From: Candidatus Heimdallarchaeota archaeon
GTDB lineage: Archaea > Asgardarchaeota > Heimdallarchaeia > Heimdallarchaeales > Heimdallarchaeaceae
DNA length: 64,000 bases
Reading direction: 5' to 3'
NCBI GenBank assembly: GCA_030668875.1
Contig: DAOVER010000013.1
Span: forward strand, 1 to 64,000
This document shows positions 35,265 to 44,819 of this stretch, in pieces. Every line of letters starts with the position of its first letter. Position 1 is the first letter of the stretch. A program made the position numbers and the translations under genes. The notes beneath the pieces are model-generated. The model saw only the letters and a program-made list of their open reading frames with translations. It had not been told where the DNA came from and searched no databases.

Positions 35265-37088
35265 ATGAATAGTAATCAGAATTACAGAAAGAAAACTGGT
35301 GAATTCTACACACCTTCTACAGTTGTAGATTTTATGATAGAGCGGGTATTCAATCAGTTGGTCTCATCTAAGAGAGTAGAACTAGGTAGTTATCAACAAT
35401 TCACCGAATCACTCTCTAAGTTGCGTTTTTGTGATCCTTCAATTGGGACTGGAAACTTCATTTTGGGATTATTGAAGTGGATCTGGAATGTTCTAAAATC
35501 TTATACTAATAACGATGGAAAAATGAAAACTGATTTCTTCTATCACTTTGTAAAAAGTAATATCTTTGGTGTTGAATTCAATTCTAACACGCTAAAAACA
35601 TGCAAAATACGGATTTCCAAAACATATTCCATTTTTCAAGGTGAATCATTTGTCAATTTGAAATGTGGTAATAGTATAATCGATATTGATGCAAAAGATA
35701 TGTTCTCAAGTACTCAAATCTCAAAGATAAAACCATTTTCTTGGAAGGAGAGTTTTAGTGAAATTGACTCCTTTGATGTAATTATTGGTAATCCACCTTA
35801 TTTTAATTTGAAAAAAATTGAGACTAGAACAGAAGATTCGCAACTTCTATTTAATTACTTGAAGACCTCTAATCACTGGAAACATCTATTTCGTGCATCT
35901 TCGGATATATATTATTTCTTTATTGTGAAAGCTTTAAGTTTACTAAAAAACGATGGCATAGTCTCTTTAATCACACCCAATTATTGGATAGAAAATCAGT
36001 ACGCGGATTTGTTAAGATCTGATATATTACGCCATCAAATTTTGGAAATCATTAATCTAGAAGGTATTAAGGTTTTCAAGGATGAAGGTCGATGGTTAAA
36101 TGTCTCTACATGCATATTAACAGCGCAGAAAAGATCATCAAATCAGAATTTTAGATTTGTGAAGAAACTCCCTAAGAATTTTTTTGAACTTAAAAAATCG
36201 AATAGAACATTACCTAGGCATCTTTCCATTAACCAATCCGAACTCAGTACAACTAAATGGATTCTGTCTCGATATCTATCTACAATTAAAAAAATTAGTA
36301 ATAATAGAGAAATGGTTAAACTAGGAGACATTGCTAAGATAGCACAAGGGCTTTCACCTGGTGTAAAAGATGTTTTTGTATTAAATCAACACGAACTGGA
36401 TAGCAATAATATCGAAGAAGATGTCCTAGTTCCCTTCGTAACAAATAAGCACATTCAAAGATGGTTAATCTCTGAGAAGAAAGATTTGAAGGCTATATTG
36501 CCATCTAGAATAATTGATTTATCTGAATATCCAAATACTCAGAGATATCTTACCAAAAACAAATCATTGCTAATGAGGGGACCTGACAGAAAACGACTTA
36601 TGGAAAAGAACAAAATACGCTGGTTTGATTATAGTGTTTATCGAAACCTATCAACCTTCAACAAGTCACAAACAAAAATAATGTGTCCTTATAGGAGTTT
36701 ACTCCCCAAGTTCTCTTTAGATAAGGAGAGGCATTATGGAGCAACTGATATCTATGCTATAGTTCCTAACGATGAGAGAGATACCTTAGCAATCTTAGGA
36801 ATTCTCAATAGTAGTTTCACTGATTTCTGGTTTAGAGAAGCTGGTAAGAAAAAAGGGAAGATGTTAGAATTCTTTAGTTTTCCATTAAAAGGTATTCCCA
36901 TGCCAATTAAAGATGAACGAGCAAAAATCTCTAAGTATGTTAAGCAAATTCTTTCAATACTGAATCAAGAAGACAAACGAGATGGAATACAAATCTCTAA
37001 AATTGAGGAAGAACTCGATTCAGAGCTTGCTCAGATTTATGGCTTAAAGAATGATTTTTTTGCGAAATACTCAAGCAAAAACAAATAA
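35265..37088 (+). CDS. Eco57I/TaqI-like adenine-specific DNA methyltransferase (orphan)
   Basis: 607 aa, N6-adenine DNA methyltransferase of the gamma class. KKTGEFYTPSTVVDFMIERV and FCDPSIGTGNFILGLL are the X and I motifs that bind S-adenosylmethionine. VIIGNPPYFNLKK (NPPY from Asn176) is motif IV. Motifs for target recognition lie in the second half: GDIAKIAQGLSPGVKDVFVL and ATDIYAIVPNDE, as in TaqI-type specificity domains, and a short helical tail ends the protein. There is no recognisable nuclease domain and no restriction gene beside it, so it is either an orphan methylase or part of a solitary defence relic. Confidence 0.85.
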   Translation: MNSNQNYRKKTGEFYTPSTVVDFMIERVFNQLVSSKRVELGSYQQFTESLSKLRFCDPSIGTGNFILGLLKWIWNVLKSYTNNDGKMKTDFFYHFVKSNIFGVEFNSNTLKTCKIRISKTYSIFQGESFVNLKCGNSIIDIDAKDMFSSTQISKIKPFSWKESFSEIDSFDVIIGNPPYFNLKKIETRTEDSQLLFNYLKTSNHWKHLFRASSDIYYFFIVKALSLLKNDGIVSLITPNYWIENQYADLLRSDILRHQILEIINLEGIKVFKDEGRWLNVSTCILTAQKRSSNQNFRFVKKLPKNFFELKKSNRTLPRHLSINQSELSTTKWILSRYLSTIKKISNNREMVKLGDIAKIAQGLSPGVKDVFVLNQHELDSNNIEEDVLVPFVTNKHIQRWLISEKKDLKAILPSRIIDLSEYPNTQRYLTKNKSLLMRGPDRKRLMEKNKIRWFDYSVYRNLSTFNKSQTKIMCPYRSLLPKFSLDKERHYGATDIYAIVPNDERDTLAILGILNSSFTDFWFREAGKKKGKMLEFFSFPLKGIPMPIKDERAKISKYVKQILSILNQEDKRDGIQISKIEEELDSELAQIYGLKNDFFAKYSSKNK

Positions 37089-37098
37089 ACACGATTTT

Positions 37099-37902
37099 TT
37101 AAAGAAAGGAACAAATAATTCTCCATTCTTCATAACCAGCTAGATATAATTTAACATCTGGATAACCCAGTTCTTTCAATACCAGATAAACTAAAGCGGA
37201 TTGGGGAGCTGACTCACAGTAAAGAACAAGTCCTTTGTCTTTTGTAATTTCTTTCTCATGTAGCTCCTTCTGTATACTCTCAAGCTCTTTTAGTATGAAA
37301 TAATCTGGATATTCCTCAAAGACATCTAAATAAAAGAATTGTTTTGCTCCAGGAATGCTTCCCCCTTGTTGGTCATAATCTATAGCATACTCTGATCGAT
37401 TATCGACGAATATACAATCCTCAGAATAAATATTCATTAAAATTTCATCTTTTTTGATATAAATTGAAGGATTTTCTACTGTGAAATCAATGTTACCGGG
37501 AGGATAGAAAGTTGCTTCTGTCGTTAATAATCTGTTTTCCATCTCCCATTTTGATAAAGCACCATCTAATAATTTAACATTGAAGAAACCATAGTAATGA
37601 AAAACCCATACTGCAATAGAGCAATTCAGATTAAAAACATCATCTACAAGAATGAGTATATTGTTATTATTAACTCCCTTCTCTCTCAAAGCAGTAAGGA
37701 TTACTTCTTTGTCTGGAACTACATTGATACCTTCGTCATTCCTTTTTAAGAATAACTCAGAGTTAATGTGGATAGAACCAGCTATGTGACCTTGATCAAA
37801 TTTCTCTTGGGGTCGGAGATCAAGAATCATGTAACTTTCGTCGACTAAAAAATCAGATAAACAATCTGTTGAGACAAAAGTAGAGATTTTGTTTTTAGTC
37901 AT
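37099..37902 (-). CDS. Tandem-domain rhodanese-like sulfurtransferase
   Basis: 267 aa, two rhodanese domains. The N-terminal domain (ILDLRPQEKFDQGHIAGSIHI) has lost the active-site Cys loop (LVDDVFNLNC). The C-terminal domain has DNRSEYAIDYDQQGGSIPGAKQF and the loop YCESAPQSA with the active Cys (about 229). This is the layout of thiosulfate/3-mercaptopyruvate sulfurtransferases. The loop lacks the usual Gly/Arg residues, so the substrate may differ. It is convergent with the methyltransferase. Confidence 0.85.
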   Translation of the reverse strand: MTKNKISTFVSTDCLSDFLVDESYMILDLRPQEKFDQGHIAGSIHINSELFLKRNDEGINVVPDKEVILTALREKGVNNNNILILVDDVFNLNCSIAVWVFHYYGFFNVKLLDGALSKWEMENRLLTTEATFYPPGNIDFTVENPSIYIKKDEILMNIYSEDCIFVDNRSEYAIDYDQQGGSIPGAKQFFYLDVFEEYPDYFILKELESIQKELHEKEITKDKGLVLYCESAPQSALVYLVLKELGYPDVKLYLAGYEEWRIICSFL

Positions 37903-37947
37903 CTATTATTAAAATTATAATATTTAATTAATAACCTTACTCTAGTA

Positions 37948-38919
37948 CTAACCAGATTTTCTCAGATTATTTAATGTTGCTTGAAAAATCAAGGGTAAGG
38001 CAATAGTAATATCTGATACAACATTGATCATTCTGCTCTCTGATTTCACTTTTCCCCAAGAGATTGCTTCTTCTAGTGATGCACCTGAAAGACCTCCCGT
38101 TTCTACACGATCCATTGTAATTTGTATTGCATAATCAAATGACTTTGGAGACATTAAACGAGACTGAAAAATGTAGTTTTTTGGAACTCCACCTCCAAGG
38201 AAAAATGCTCCTGCTTTTTCTGAATCCCAGGCAAGTCTTTGAATTGAACCTAAGTCATCCATATCATCAATAAGTGTTCTATTAAGTTGGGAAAATAACC
38301 ATAATTGAAGACCTACTACACTATCTGCTAATGCTGGAACATAAATTGGTACTTTGTTATCATATGCAGCTTTAACGAATGAATTCTCGTCATCTAGTTT
38401 TTCTCCTATTAGTTCCATTAGTTTACATGTTGAGATTACCAAAGTATTTGTTTCATCCTTATTATTCTCCCATATTTCTTTGAATATAGGTTGCAGATTA
38501 TCTTCCAATTTCATAAATGATTCATCAGCAACGAATGCATCATATATCCTATCGATAGATTTGTCACGTAACTCTTGATCCGATTCATAAGGAACATGTC
38601 GAACATGTTCCCCTCCAAAGGCTTCAATCAAATCATGAGTAACATTAGCTCCTGTTGAGACAATAACATCTACCATACCTTCAGTAATCATATCAGTCAA
38701 AATCTTTCTCATTCCCCCTGGCACTAAAGCACCAGCAATACCAAGGAAAACTGTAGATTTTTGTTGTATCATCTCTGTATAAATGTCAACAGCTTTAGCA
38801 ATTCTGCCTGGACCGAAAACACCAGAAGAGTGAAATTCTGCTACGAGATCAGAAATAGAATCTTTATCTTTTAGATCAATTGGAGTAACTCTTGGGTATT
38901 TTGTCTTCTTTGATTTCAT
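37948..38919 (-). CDS. dys: Deoxyhypusine synthase
   Basis: Transfers the aminobutyl group of spermidine to a lysine of aIF5A, using NAD. About 323 aa. Signatures: FLGIAGALVPGGMRKILTDMI, DVIVSTGANVTHDLIEAFGG, KVPIYVPALADSVVG and FFLGGGVPKNYIFQS (NAD and spermidine site). The catalytic Lys is in AISWGKVKSES (about 290). The frame starts TTG-ATG; the ATG at 38919 is taken. It is normal in length. The following small zinc protein gene is close by on the same strand. Confidence 0.95.
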   Translation of the reverse strand: MKSKKTKYPRVTPIDLKDKDSISDLVAEFHSSGVFGPGRIAKAVDIYTEMIQQKSTVFLGIAGALVPGGMRKILTDMITEGMVDVIVSTGANVTHDLIEAFGGEHVRHVPYESDQELRDKSIDRIYDAFVADESFMKLEDNLQPIFKEIWENNKDETNTLVISTCKLMELIGEKLDDENSFVKAAYDNKVPIYVPALADSVVGLQLWLFSQLNRTLIDDMDDLGSIQRLAWDSEKAGAFFLGGGVPKNYIFQSRLMSPKSFDYAIQITMDRVETGGLSGASLEEAISWGKVKSESRMINVVSDITIALPLIFQATLNNLRKSG

Positions 38920-38937
38920 CAATCTCAGAGTGCTGTA

Positions 38938-39216
38938 TTATTTACCTTCTTTAGCCTTTTCGATAAGTAATTCAATTTCTTTTGCCCTAAAAGGAGACTC
39001 CTCTAATTCTGTATGATCAATTGGACAAATATAACGAATATCTTCACCAACTTGAATTGAACCAAGAGGAATTTTACAGATATATACTCTTGCACAAACC
39101 CCGCAGTAAAATGTCGAACGAGTAGCTTCTTCAAAGAGATCTACATCTGTATCAATTGCACAAACTGGACAGGGAAATATACAAATTGTAGGTCGTAGGC
39201 TTTCTTTTTTAGACAT
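38938..39216 (-). CDS. Small zinc-ribbon-like protein
   Basis: 92 aa from the ATG at 39216 (MSKKESLRPT); an open extension upstream overlaps the phosphoesterase gene and is unlikely to be translated. Metal-binding motifs are CPVC, then CGVC and C near CPIDHTELEE, forming one or two zinc sites in the Trm112/ribbon manner. The C-terminus is a charged helix (AKEIELLIEKAKEGK). It lies between deoxyhypusine synthase and the phosphoesterase, 80 bases downstream of the latter. Function unknown. Confidence 0.65.
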   Translation of the reverse strand: MSKKESLRPTICIFPCPVCAIDTDVDLFEEATRSTFYCGVCARVYICKIPLGSIQVGEDIRYICPIDHTELEESPFRAKEIELLIEKAKEGK

Positions 39217-39296
39217 TAAAGAATCACTCTTTTGAACATTACTCCTAATTGAATAGAATACCACTATAAGATTTATTAAGTTTGGGGAGTAATTGC

Positions 39297-40064
39297 TTAA
39301 TTCCATTCCTTAAAGGAAGGAAAATGAAAGACTTCACCTTTTTTATCCAGAGCATATAATTGACATTCTGAAAGATCAACATCATTTCGTAGAATCGGCG
39401 ATAAGAGATTATCTTTAGTAGCTGGATTGATAGGAGTACCTGAAGAATAAGCAGAGAAAGCCGGTAAAACAATCAAAGTTATATCCTTTTTCTTCAAGGG
39501 GACAACCACAAAAACTGGTGCTCTTATTTTTTGCAATTTATTGATTCTAGCTTCAAGAATTGGGTGTTCATGCCCAATGATTATATATCTTATTTCCTCT
39601 GGAATTTCCTTTGGTAATTCCTTATCACCGTGAGTGAAAAGATAATTTCCCTTTGTATAGTGATTTTTATAAAAATCAATATTTGCTATGCCCTTTATTG
39701 CCCAACTTAAAAAAACATCATGATTTCCTTGAGTTATTGATATCTTCTTTACATGGGGAGAAATTGCTTTTAGAAACCTTTGAACATCTCTGTTTTCTAT
39801 TCTTGTTGGTTCATGAAAGCTGTGTTTAACATCTCCATTTAGAACCAGTTCATTTGGCTGCAATTCTTTAAGATAATATGTAACCTTTTCGATTAATTCT
39901 TGAGTTTGGTTATGAGCTAAATATGCCCCATCTTCTGACATAATTGCTTCAATCCCTAAATGAAGATCTGCAATTGTCAATATTCTCTCATCTTGAATGT
40001 ACAATATCGGTAAAGAATCGATAATCTTCAACTTGGGAGAGATGTTATATTGAGAAACATTCAT
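39297..40064 (-). CDS. Calcineurin-like metallophosphoesterase (archaeal SbcD/Mre11-related)
   Basis: 255 aa. The metal-binding blocks occur in order: IADLHLG, LNGDVKHSF, QGNHD, THGD and GHEHP. The arrangement and length match the archaeal SbcD-related phosphoesterase family (often found with Lhr-type helicases) more than Mre11 itself, which is longer. Substrate unproven; nucleotide or nucleic-acid phosphodiesters are likely. Confidence 0.85.
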   Translation of the reverse strand: MNVSQYNISPKLKIIDSLPILYIQDERILTIADLHLGIEAIMSEDGAYLAHNQTQELIEKVTYYLKELQPNELVLNGDVKHSFHEPTRIENRDVQRFLKAISPHVKKISITQGNHDVFLSWAIKGIANIDFYKNHYTKGNYLFTHGDKELPKEIPEEIRYIIIGHEHPILEARINKLQKIRAPVFVVVPLKKKDITLIVLPAFSAYSSGTPINPATKDNLLSPILRNDVDLSECQLYALDKKGEVFHFPSFKEWN

Positions 40065-40109
40065 TTAACTCAGTTCCACAATACTATCGATATTAAAAAA
40101 TCTTTATTT

Positions 40110-40760
40110 TCACCTAATTTTTGAAATTCCAATATTTGCAAGTTTAGCAGCATAAATCTTCTTACTTGCCTCACAAGTATAATAAATAATTGAACTCATT
40201 TTCTCTGCTACTATGTTCTGGGTGAATCCTTGTTTCCAATCACTAGAACTTTCACTTATCTCCTTTAGCAATATTCGATAGATTTTATGGCCTCCAAGTT
40301 CTATATCTGTAATCCTCTTTCGGTCATAAACTTGAATATCATCATTATTTGCATGAACTAGATAACCAAATTCCGTTATTGCTCCGAGAATTGTTTTATT
40401 TAAGTTATATAGATACTCCAATGTCTGAAGTTGCATCTCGATATGTCGTTGAGAAAGTTGTGATATAAGGTCAACCATCGTCTTTGAAACATTTTTTAGA
40501 TTCGAGAAGATGGGGTCATATTGATTGATAGATAATTCATATCGATCCTCAGGCGTATATATTGTAGTCGTAATATTATCAATGAAATTTACTATATTTT
40601 CATACAAGGATTCAATCATTTCGACTCTTTCTTCAATTCCGGGGTGATAAAGCAGAGTTAATGTAACAAGATCTGCCATTCTTACCATCGTATCACTAAC
40701 TAACACTGCACAATATACAATTGTATTTGATATGTCAGATGGTGATTCATCAGACGACAT
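40110..40760 (-). CDS. Helical hypothetical protein, PhoU-like appearance
   Basis: 216 aa from the ATG at 40760 (MSSDESPSD); the frame extends upstream to a TTG, but a TATA-like CTTTATACTTG at about 40793 fits the ATG. The protein is almost entirely helical, with repeated blocks of amphipathic helix (HPGIEERVEMIESLYENIVNFIDNI and later). That pattern and size recall PhoU or DUF47-type helical bundles, but no family motif was confirmed. No transport genes are adjacent. Confidence 0.5.
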   Translation of the reverse strand: MSSDESPSDISNTIVYCAVLVSDTMVRMADLVTLTLLYHPGIEERVEMIESLYENIVNFIDNITTTIYTPEDRYELSINQYDPIFSNLKNVSKTMVDLISQLSQRHIEMQLQTLEYLYNLNKTILGAITEFGYLVHANNDDIQVYDRKRITDIELGGHKIYRILLKEISESSSDWKQGFTQNIVAEKMSSIIYYTCEASKKIYAAKLANIGISKIR

Positions 40761-40860
40761 ACAGTTCCCCAAAAATAAAAGTGCAAGCAAGTATAAAGAT
40801 GTTGTGCAAATTTAGCCCAATCTACTGTTGTACAAAGAAAAGGAGAGAAAAAGAAAGTTG

Positions 40861-42252
40861 TTATTTCTTTCTTAATGAGTTAGTTGTAATAACTCCAATA
40901 AGTTGTTGTGTCAATCCCTCAGTTATTGAAAGTTTATGTTGAGGAATGAACATGCTGAAATTCCCTTTTTTGTTTTCATCAACCATGGAATACTCTGGTG
41001 AAATCGGTGTTTCTGTTATGTTATCTATTGATATAAAAGCATCAACTGTATAGTGATCAGACCCTATATCATCAAATTCTGTGTTACTTTTTATTGTAGA
41101 ATTAATGAAAGCATTTGTAAAATATTGGTTGACAAAAATATAATCAATCCTAGTGGTGAGAGAAGGTATATGTAATGAGAATCCAGGATCTGCTGGATTT
41201 AAAGTTCTGAAAACATCGGTGAAATTGTGATACTCTGACGAATAATTACCATAAACTGGGTCATCAGGGTAAAGAAGCATAGATACTGGACCTGTACCAA
41301 ATTCATCGTGTTTATCACCTTCAAGTGCACCAATATCATCCGGTGAATTACAATTTAAATCTCCGATATAGATTAAGGGAGCATCTCCAATGTTTTCATC
41401 CATATAATTAATGATTGCTTCTTGTTCACCATTACGTTTTTTTATTGCATCTGGGAATTGACCAGCTTTTAGGTGAATTGCAATAATGTGCACTTCATTA
41501 CCTTCTATGTCAACAACAACATGGAGTAGGGCATGAGTTAAATCTACAACTGTATCATTGTCCGCATGGAGAATTTCAGCTTGATAAACATCCAAGATAG
41601 GATAGCGGCTTAGAATAGCCTCTCCTTGAGTATTCCATTTTATTCCTTGTGTAGTATATCCAACATATGGTGCTTCATCGTAGAAATAACCGTTGAATTC
41701 CTTTACATATTTGTTCAACTGAAAATTGTCACTATTATCCCAATCACCTGTTTCCACAAATACAGCGATATCTGGGTTCTCAGCTTTAACAACATCTTTC
41801 CATTCAGGATTTGCACCACTTTCAAAGACATTGTAATTGAGTATTTTGAACATATCTGTTGGAGCTGAATCAAGAAAATTATCGACAGTAACTACAACAG
41901 AATCCTCTGCAATATTCCCTGCTCCATCTGTAACTTTCACATATAATGTGTGATAACCATCATCATACTCTGTTGTATCCCAAGCATAGCTAACATCATT
42001 TGAAACAAGAGTATCATCCAAATACAGTTCAATAGTTTTAATCTTAGCTGTATATCCTCCAGTATCTGCCATTAAATATTCAACATTGTGTGTTCCGGAA
42101 ACAATATCTAGACTTAGAGGAGAGCTAAATTCAACGGTTGGAGGTGTTTGATCAATTCCAAAATAAATTAATACTACTGTTGAGGAAATAAGAACTACTC
42201 CAATTATCCCGTAAAAAATTACTTTGTTTGCAGTTGTTTGTAGAAATTTCAT
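40861..42252 (-). CDS. Membrane-anchored EEP-family hydrolase with Ig-like domain
   Basis: 463 aa. An N-terminal hydrophobic helix (about 11-31) is an anchor or uncleaved signal. Residues about 35-125 form a beta-sandwich of the bacterial surface Ig-like type (DTTEYDDGYHTLYVKVTDGAGN). From about 135 the endonuclease/exonuclease/phosphatase fold follows: KILNYNVF, an ETGDW Glu, IIAIHLKAG, YIGDLNCNS and a terminal GSDHYTVDAFI. It probably acts outside the cell on nucleic acid or phosphoesters. Several Asn-x-Ser/Thr sequons fit a surface location. Confidence 0.8.
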   Translation of the reverse strand: MKFLQTTANKVIFYGIIGVVLISSTVVLIYFGIDQTPPTVEFSSPLSLDIVSGTHNVEYLMADTGGYTAKIKTIELYLDDTLVSNDVSYAWDTTEYDDGYHTLYVKVTDGAGNIAEDSVVVTVDNFLDSAPTDMFKILNYNVFESGANPEWKDVVKAENPDIAVFVETGDWDNSDNFQLNKYVKEFNGYFYDEAPYVGYTTQGIKWNTQGEAILSRYPILDVYQAEILHADNDTVVDLTHALLHVVVDIEGNEVHIIAIHLKAGQFPDAIKKRNGEQEAIINYMDENIGDAPLIYIGDLNCNSPDDIGALEGDKHDEFGTGPVSMLLYPDDPVYGNYSSEYHNFTDVFRTLNPADPGFSLHIPSLTTRIDYIFVNQYFTNAFINSTIKSNTEFDDIGSDHYTVDAFISIDNITETPISPEYSMVDENKKGNFSMFIPQHKLSITEGLTQQLIGVITTNSLRKK

Positions 42253-42347
42253 TATTATAATATCTCACAATCACTTTTTAAGAACTAGTATAGATATATT
42301 TTATGTAATTATTTGAATGGGGTTATGACTTGAAATTTCATTGCTGA

Positions 42348-43784
42348 CTAATTTGCCACTTTTTGTTTTTCTATTTCCTTGGTATCTCCACCTAGCAAGA
42401 AGAAGTTTACCACAATCATAAATATAGCAACTAGAACAAATAAAATAGGTATGGAGTAATCAGAATCCAATCCAAATAACGGACCTGAAAAATCTGCAAT
42501 AAATCCAAACAACGGAGCAAATATGAAAACTAATATAGATTTAATCTGGGATTCTGCACTAAGAATAGTGGCTCTTTGCTCCTTCTTCATTATACCTGCA
42601 AGATAATCAACACAAAGCGGTCTTCTTATGTTTTGAAAAATGTATATGAAAAGATAAAGAAAAATAACAACAATGGGTAGCCGAACGGATATGAAAACTG
42701 CGTTCAGAATTAGAACTCCTGCAAATAAATAAAATAATATGTCCATAGAATTTTTTGCGTTCTTTAACCAGTTTCTAACCAAGTAAGCATATCTTGAAGA
42801 AATGGAAGACAGTAGATAAAAAAGTGAATACATACACCCCAGAATAATTATGATTAGGTTATTTGATGTGAAAATGGATGAAGAAGACAGTAAAGTGAAA
42901 TTCGCTATGATGATTGGAATGAGGTTATCTGGGGTGAAAATGGAAGAAGAAGATGCTAGGCCTATATTTGCTATGATGACTAGAATGTAGATCTTGATGA
43001 TAGGTTGTATATAGTCTTTAAGACTTTTATATATTGCATCATAGGTGGCTGATGAAAATGCACCCTTCCTTAATCTTATCTTTTTAAATGCAACAAATAT
43101 GTCCCTAAACCCTTTACCCATTTCTTTCCAAAATGATGTCTCTCTTGGTTGATGCTCATTCATATATTTAGGGTAGGTCGCAATTAGAATGAAATCACAA
43201 ACATAAGGGATAATAGCAACTATAAACACCCATTGTGCATTTGGGAGAAAAAGGACGAGAAAAATAGATGCTATTCCATTAACTGTCGATCCTATCAGTG
43301 ACCATGACCGAGTTCTTCCATAAACATATGTTTTATGCTCATTGTAGTTGTTTTTGTCCACCCAAGTTAAGATCATAGCTTTATGGGTTCCTGAACGAAA
43401 AGATTCTCCTAAACCATAGAATGCAGCTGCAATAAATAAAACAAAAAAGTAATCAAAAGATAGACTAAATCCAATGAAGTACAATATGAATGATGCAACG
43501 TAGAAAAGAAAACACAATAGCAGTTCATTCTTTCTTCCAAACTTATCTGCAAGAATTCCTGAAGGGATCTCAAAAAGATATGTAAATACCTCTTGGACAA
43601 GGAAAAGAGTTCCAATAGTAAGCAATGGAAAGTCAGAATCTCCTAGATATACAAGGAGCATGACAATAAGATAGGGTTCAAAGAATCTCAGATTTTTAAA
43701 GAAACCATAAAATCGAAACTTCCACATCAGTGGATCAGCAAGTATTTTCTTCTGAATTTCTTTATTCTGAGATGGATCCGTCAT
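42348..43784 (-). CDS. MFS transporter with internal 22-residue duplication
   Basis: 478 aa from the ATG at 43784; the frame reaches a TTG at 43814, but a TATA-like stretch near 43818 supports the ATG. Typical MFS N-half: FEIPSGILADKFGRKNELLL (loop 2-3 signature) and YGLGESFRSGTHKAMILTW. In the middle are two adjacent copies of a 22-residue hydrophobic block (IAN..L.SSSSIFT..NLI...), encoded by 66-base direct repeats at 42856-42987. The substrate is unknown. Confidence 0.8.
   Translation of the reverse strand: MTDPSQNKEIQKKILADPLMWKFRFYGFFKNLRFFEPYLIVMLLVYLGDSDFPLLTIGTLFLVQEVFTYLFEIPSGILADKFGRKNELLLCFLFYVASFILYFIGFSLSFDYFFVLFIAAAFYGLGESFRSGTHKAMILTWVDKNNYNEHKTYVYGRTRSWSLIGSTVNGIASIFLVLFLPNAQWVFIVAIIPYVCDFILIATYPKYMNEHQPRETSFWKEMGKGFRDIFVAFKKIRLRKGAFSSATYDAIYKSLKDYIQPIIKIYILVIIANIGLASSSSIFTPDNLIPIIIANFTLLSSSSIFTSNNLIIIILGCMYSLFYLLSSISSRYAYLVRNWLKNAKNSMDILFYLFAGVLILNAVFISVRLPIVVIFLYLFIYIFQNIRRPLCVDYLAGIMKKEQRATILSAESQIKSILVFIFAPLFGFIADFSGPLFGLDSDYSIPILFVLVAIFMIVVNFFLLGGDTKEIEKQKVAN
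42856..42987 (-). repeat. 66-base tandem duplication in the MFS gene
   Basis: Two diverged copies, 42856-42921 and 42922-42987, both beginning AGGTTAT and sharing GGGTGAAAATGGA-like and GCTATGATGA words on the plus strand. The copies keep the reading frame (22 codons). They may add a membrane segment or a loop. Confidence 0.75.
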
Positions 43785-43827
43785 ATGAAAACTAATTCCA
43801 TTTAATCTAACCAAATAAATATTTTAC

Positions 43828-44115
43828 TCATAAATCTGAGTTATCGACAATTACATCTTTAGTGATGGGTTCAGTGACGTAAATATTCACTGCTTCAGAA
43901 AGAGTGTTCATCTCACCTTTATTGTATTTATCTATTCTTAACTCTACACACTTGTTACATAAACCAGCGGGTATAATTATGTTTGAAACTAACTCTTTTT
44001 TCTCTCTACTTGAACATCTTCCACAAAGTGGCTGACCACAATTAGAACAACAATATTTAGCTCTAGATCCACATTTAGAGCACGTAGTTTCGAAAAGTAG
44101 AATTATCTTAACCAA
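43828..44115 (-). CDS. Small double-zinc-finger protein
   Basis: 95 aa from a TTG at 44115; a TATA-like AGTTTAAGAT is about 25-30 bases upstream and no ATG is near. Cysteine pairs CSKCG, CCSNCG, CGRC and CNKC in the first 60 residues suggest a cross-brace (FYVE/B-box-like) double zinc fold. The C-terminus is acidic and without Cys. It may bind proteins or nucleic acid; function unknown. Confidence 0.6.
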   Translation of the reverse strand: MVKIILLFETTCSKCGSRAKYCCSNCGQPLCGRCSSREKKELVSNIIIPAGLCNKCVELRIDKYNKGEMNTLSEAVNIYVTEPITKDVIVDNSDL

Positions 44116-44190
44116 GAATTATCACTAATAATTTGTGAATCTTAAACTATTAAAACCACACAAAAATGTCAATTTTCTAATGGGTGTAGA

Positions 44191-44562
44191 TTATGTCAAA
44201 CTTCTCTTTGTTGTAGAATCCAATAGCAAGTGACTAAAATATCCCAAACAAAAGCCAAAAATGAGATAGACATAGAAAAGGTGGTCATAGAGCGGAATGA
44301 TAACAAAAGCCATAACAAAAGATGCAATAAAAGTTATTGCAAAGATGAACCAGGAATGGAAGAACTTTCTATGATCTGGGTGGGTTGGTCGCTCAATAAG
44401 GTCAGGAAGAATTGATCCTATAAATATGCACACAAGTGATGCTGCTAAAATCAGTGATAGTGTTAAATAATTTAGCTCTGACGAAAAGAAATAGTATGTT
44501 AAACCTACGAGAGGTAGTCCGATAATTTCACCAACAGCTATGTGAGTTATTTTTCCCGACAA
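44191..44562 (-). CDS. Small YdjM/DUF457-like membrane hydrolase
   Basis: 123 aa from a TTG at 44562. Three or four hydrophobic helices. SGKITHIAVGE, ILPDLIERPTHPDHRKFFHSW and GYFSHLLLDSTTKRSL carry the His/Asp pattern of membrane-bound metal-dependent hydrolases (LexA-binding YdjM-like). It is shorter than the gene at 17449 but of the same superfamily. Substrate unknown. Confidence 0.7.
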   Translation of the reverse strand: MSGKITHIAVGEIIGLPLVGLTYYFFSSELNYLTLSLILAASLVCIFIGSILPDLIERPTHPDHRKFFHSWFIFAITFIASFVMAFVIIPLYDHLFYVYLIFGFCLGYFSHLLLDSTTKRSLT

Positions 44563-44666
44563 TAAGTTCGCTCCTACTAATATATGATAAGTTTTGTATT
44601 TAAACTAAAGTAAATACAGCGTCTTACATTTAACAAAAGAATAACAAGAAACTGAATATGCGCTTT

Positions 44667-44819
44667 CTAAGATTCACCATTCAGAGCACTTTCACTCATT
44701 TTAAAAATTCTTGGCGACATTCCAAGCACGAGCGTATAGAAAAGCAAATTACATACTTTACAGTATTGTTTATTTTCTCCTATTTTGACTAAAAATTTAC
44801 CGCATCTTTGGCATTTCAT
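44667..44819 (-). CDS. 50-residue zinc-ribbon microprotein
   Basis: Frame of 50 codons plus TAG: MKCQRCGKFLVKIG, then YCKVCNLLFYTLVLGMSPRIF and a polar tail. Two CxxC pairs 15 or so residues apart form a zinc ribbon. An AGGTG Shine-Dalgarno-like sequence sits 5 bases before the ATG, and a TATA-like CTAAAATACC about 45 bases upstream. It is divergent from the MoxR-DUF5682 operon. Support is the CxxC pairs and SD; no homology could be checked. Confidence 0.55.
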   Translation of the reverse strand: MKCQRCGKFLVKIGENKQYCKVCNLLFYTLVLGMSPRIFKMSESALNGES

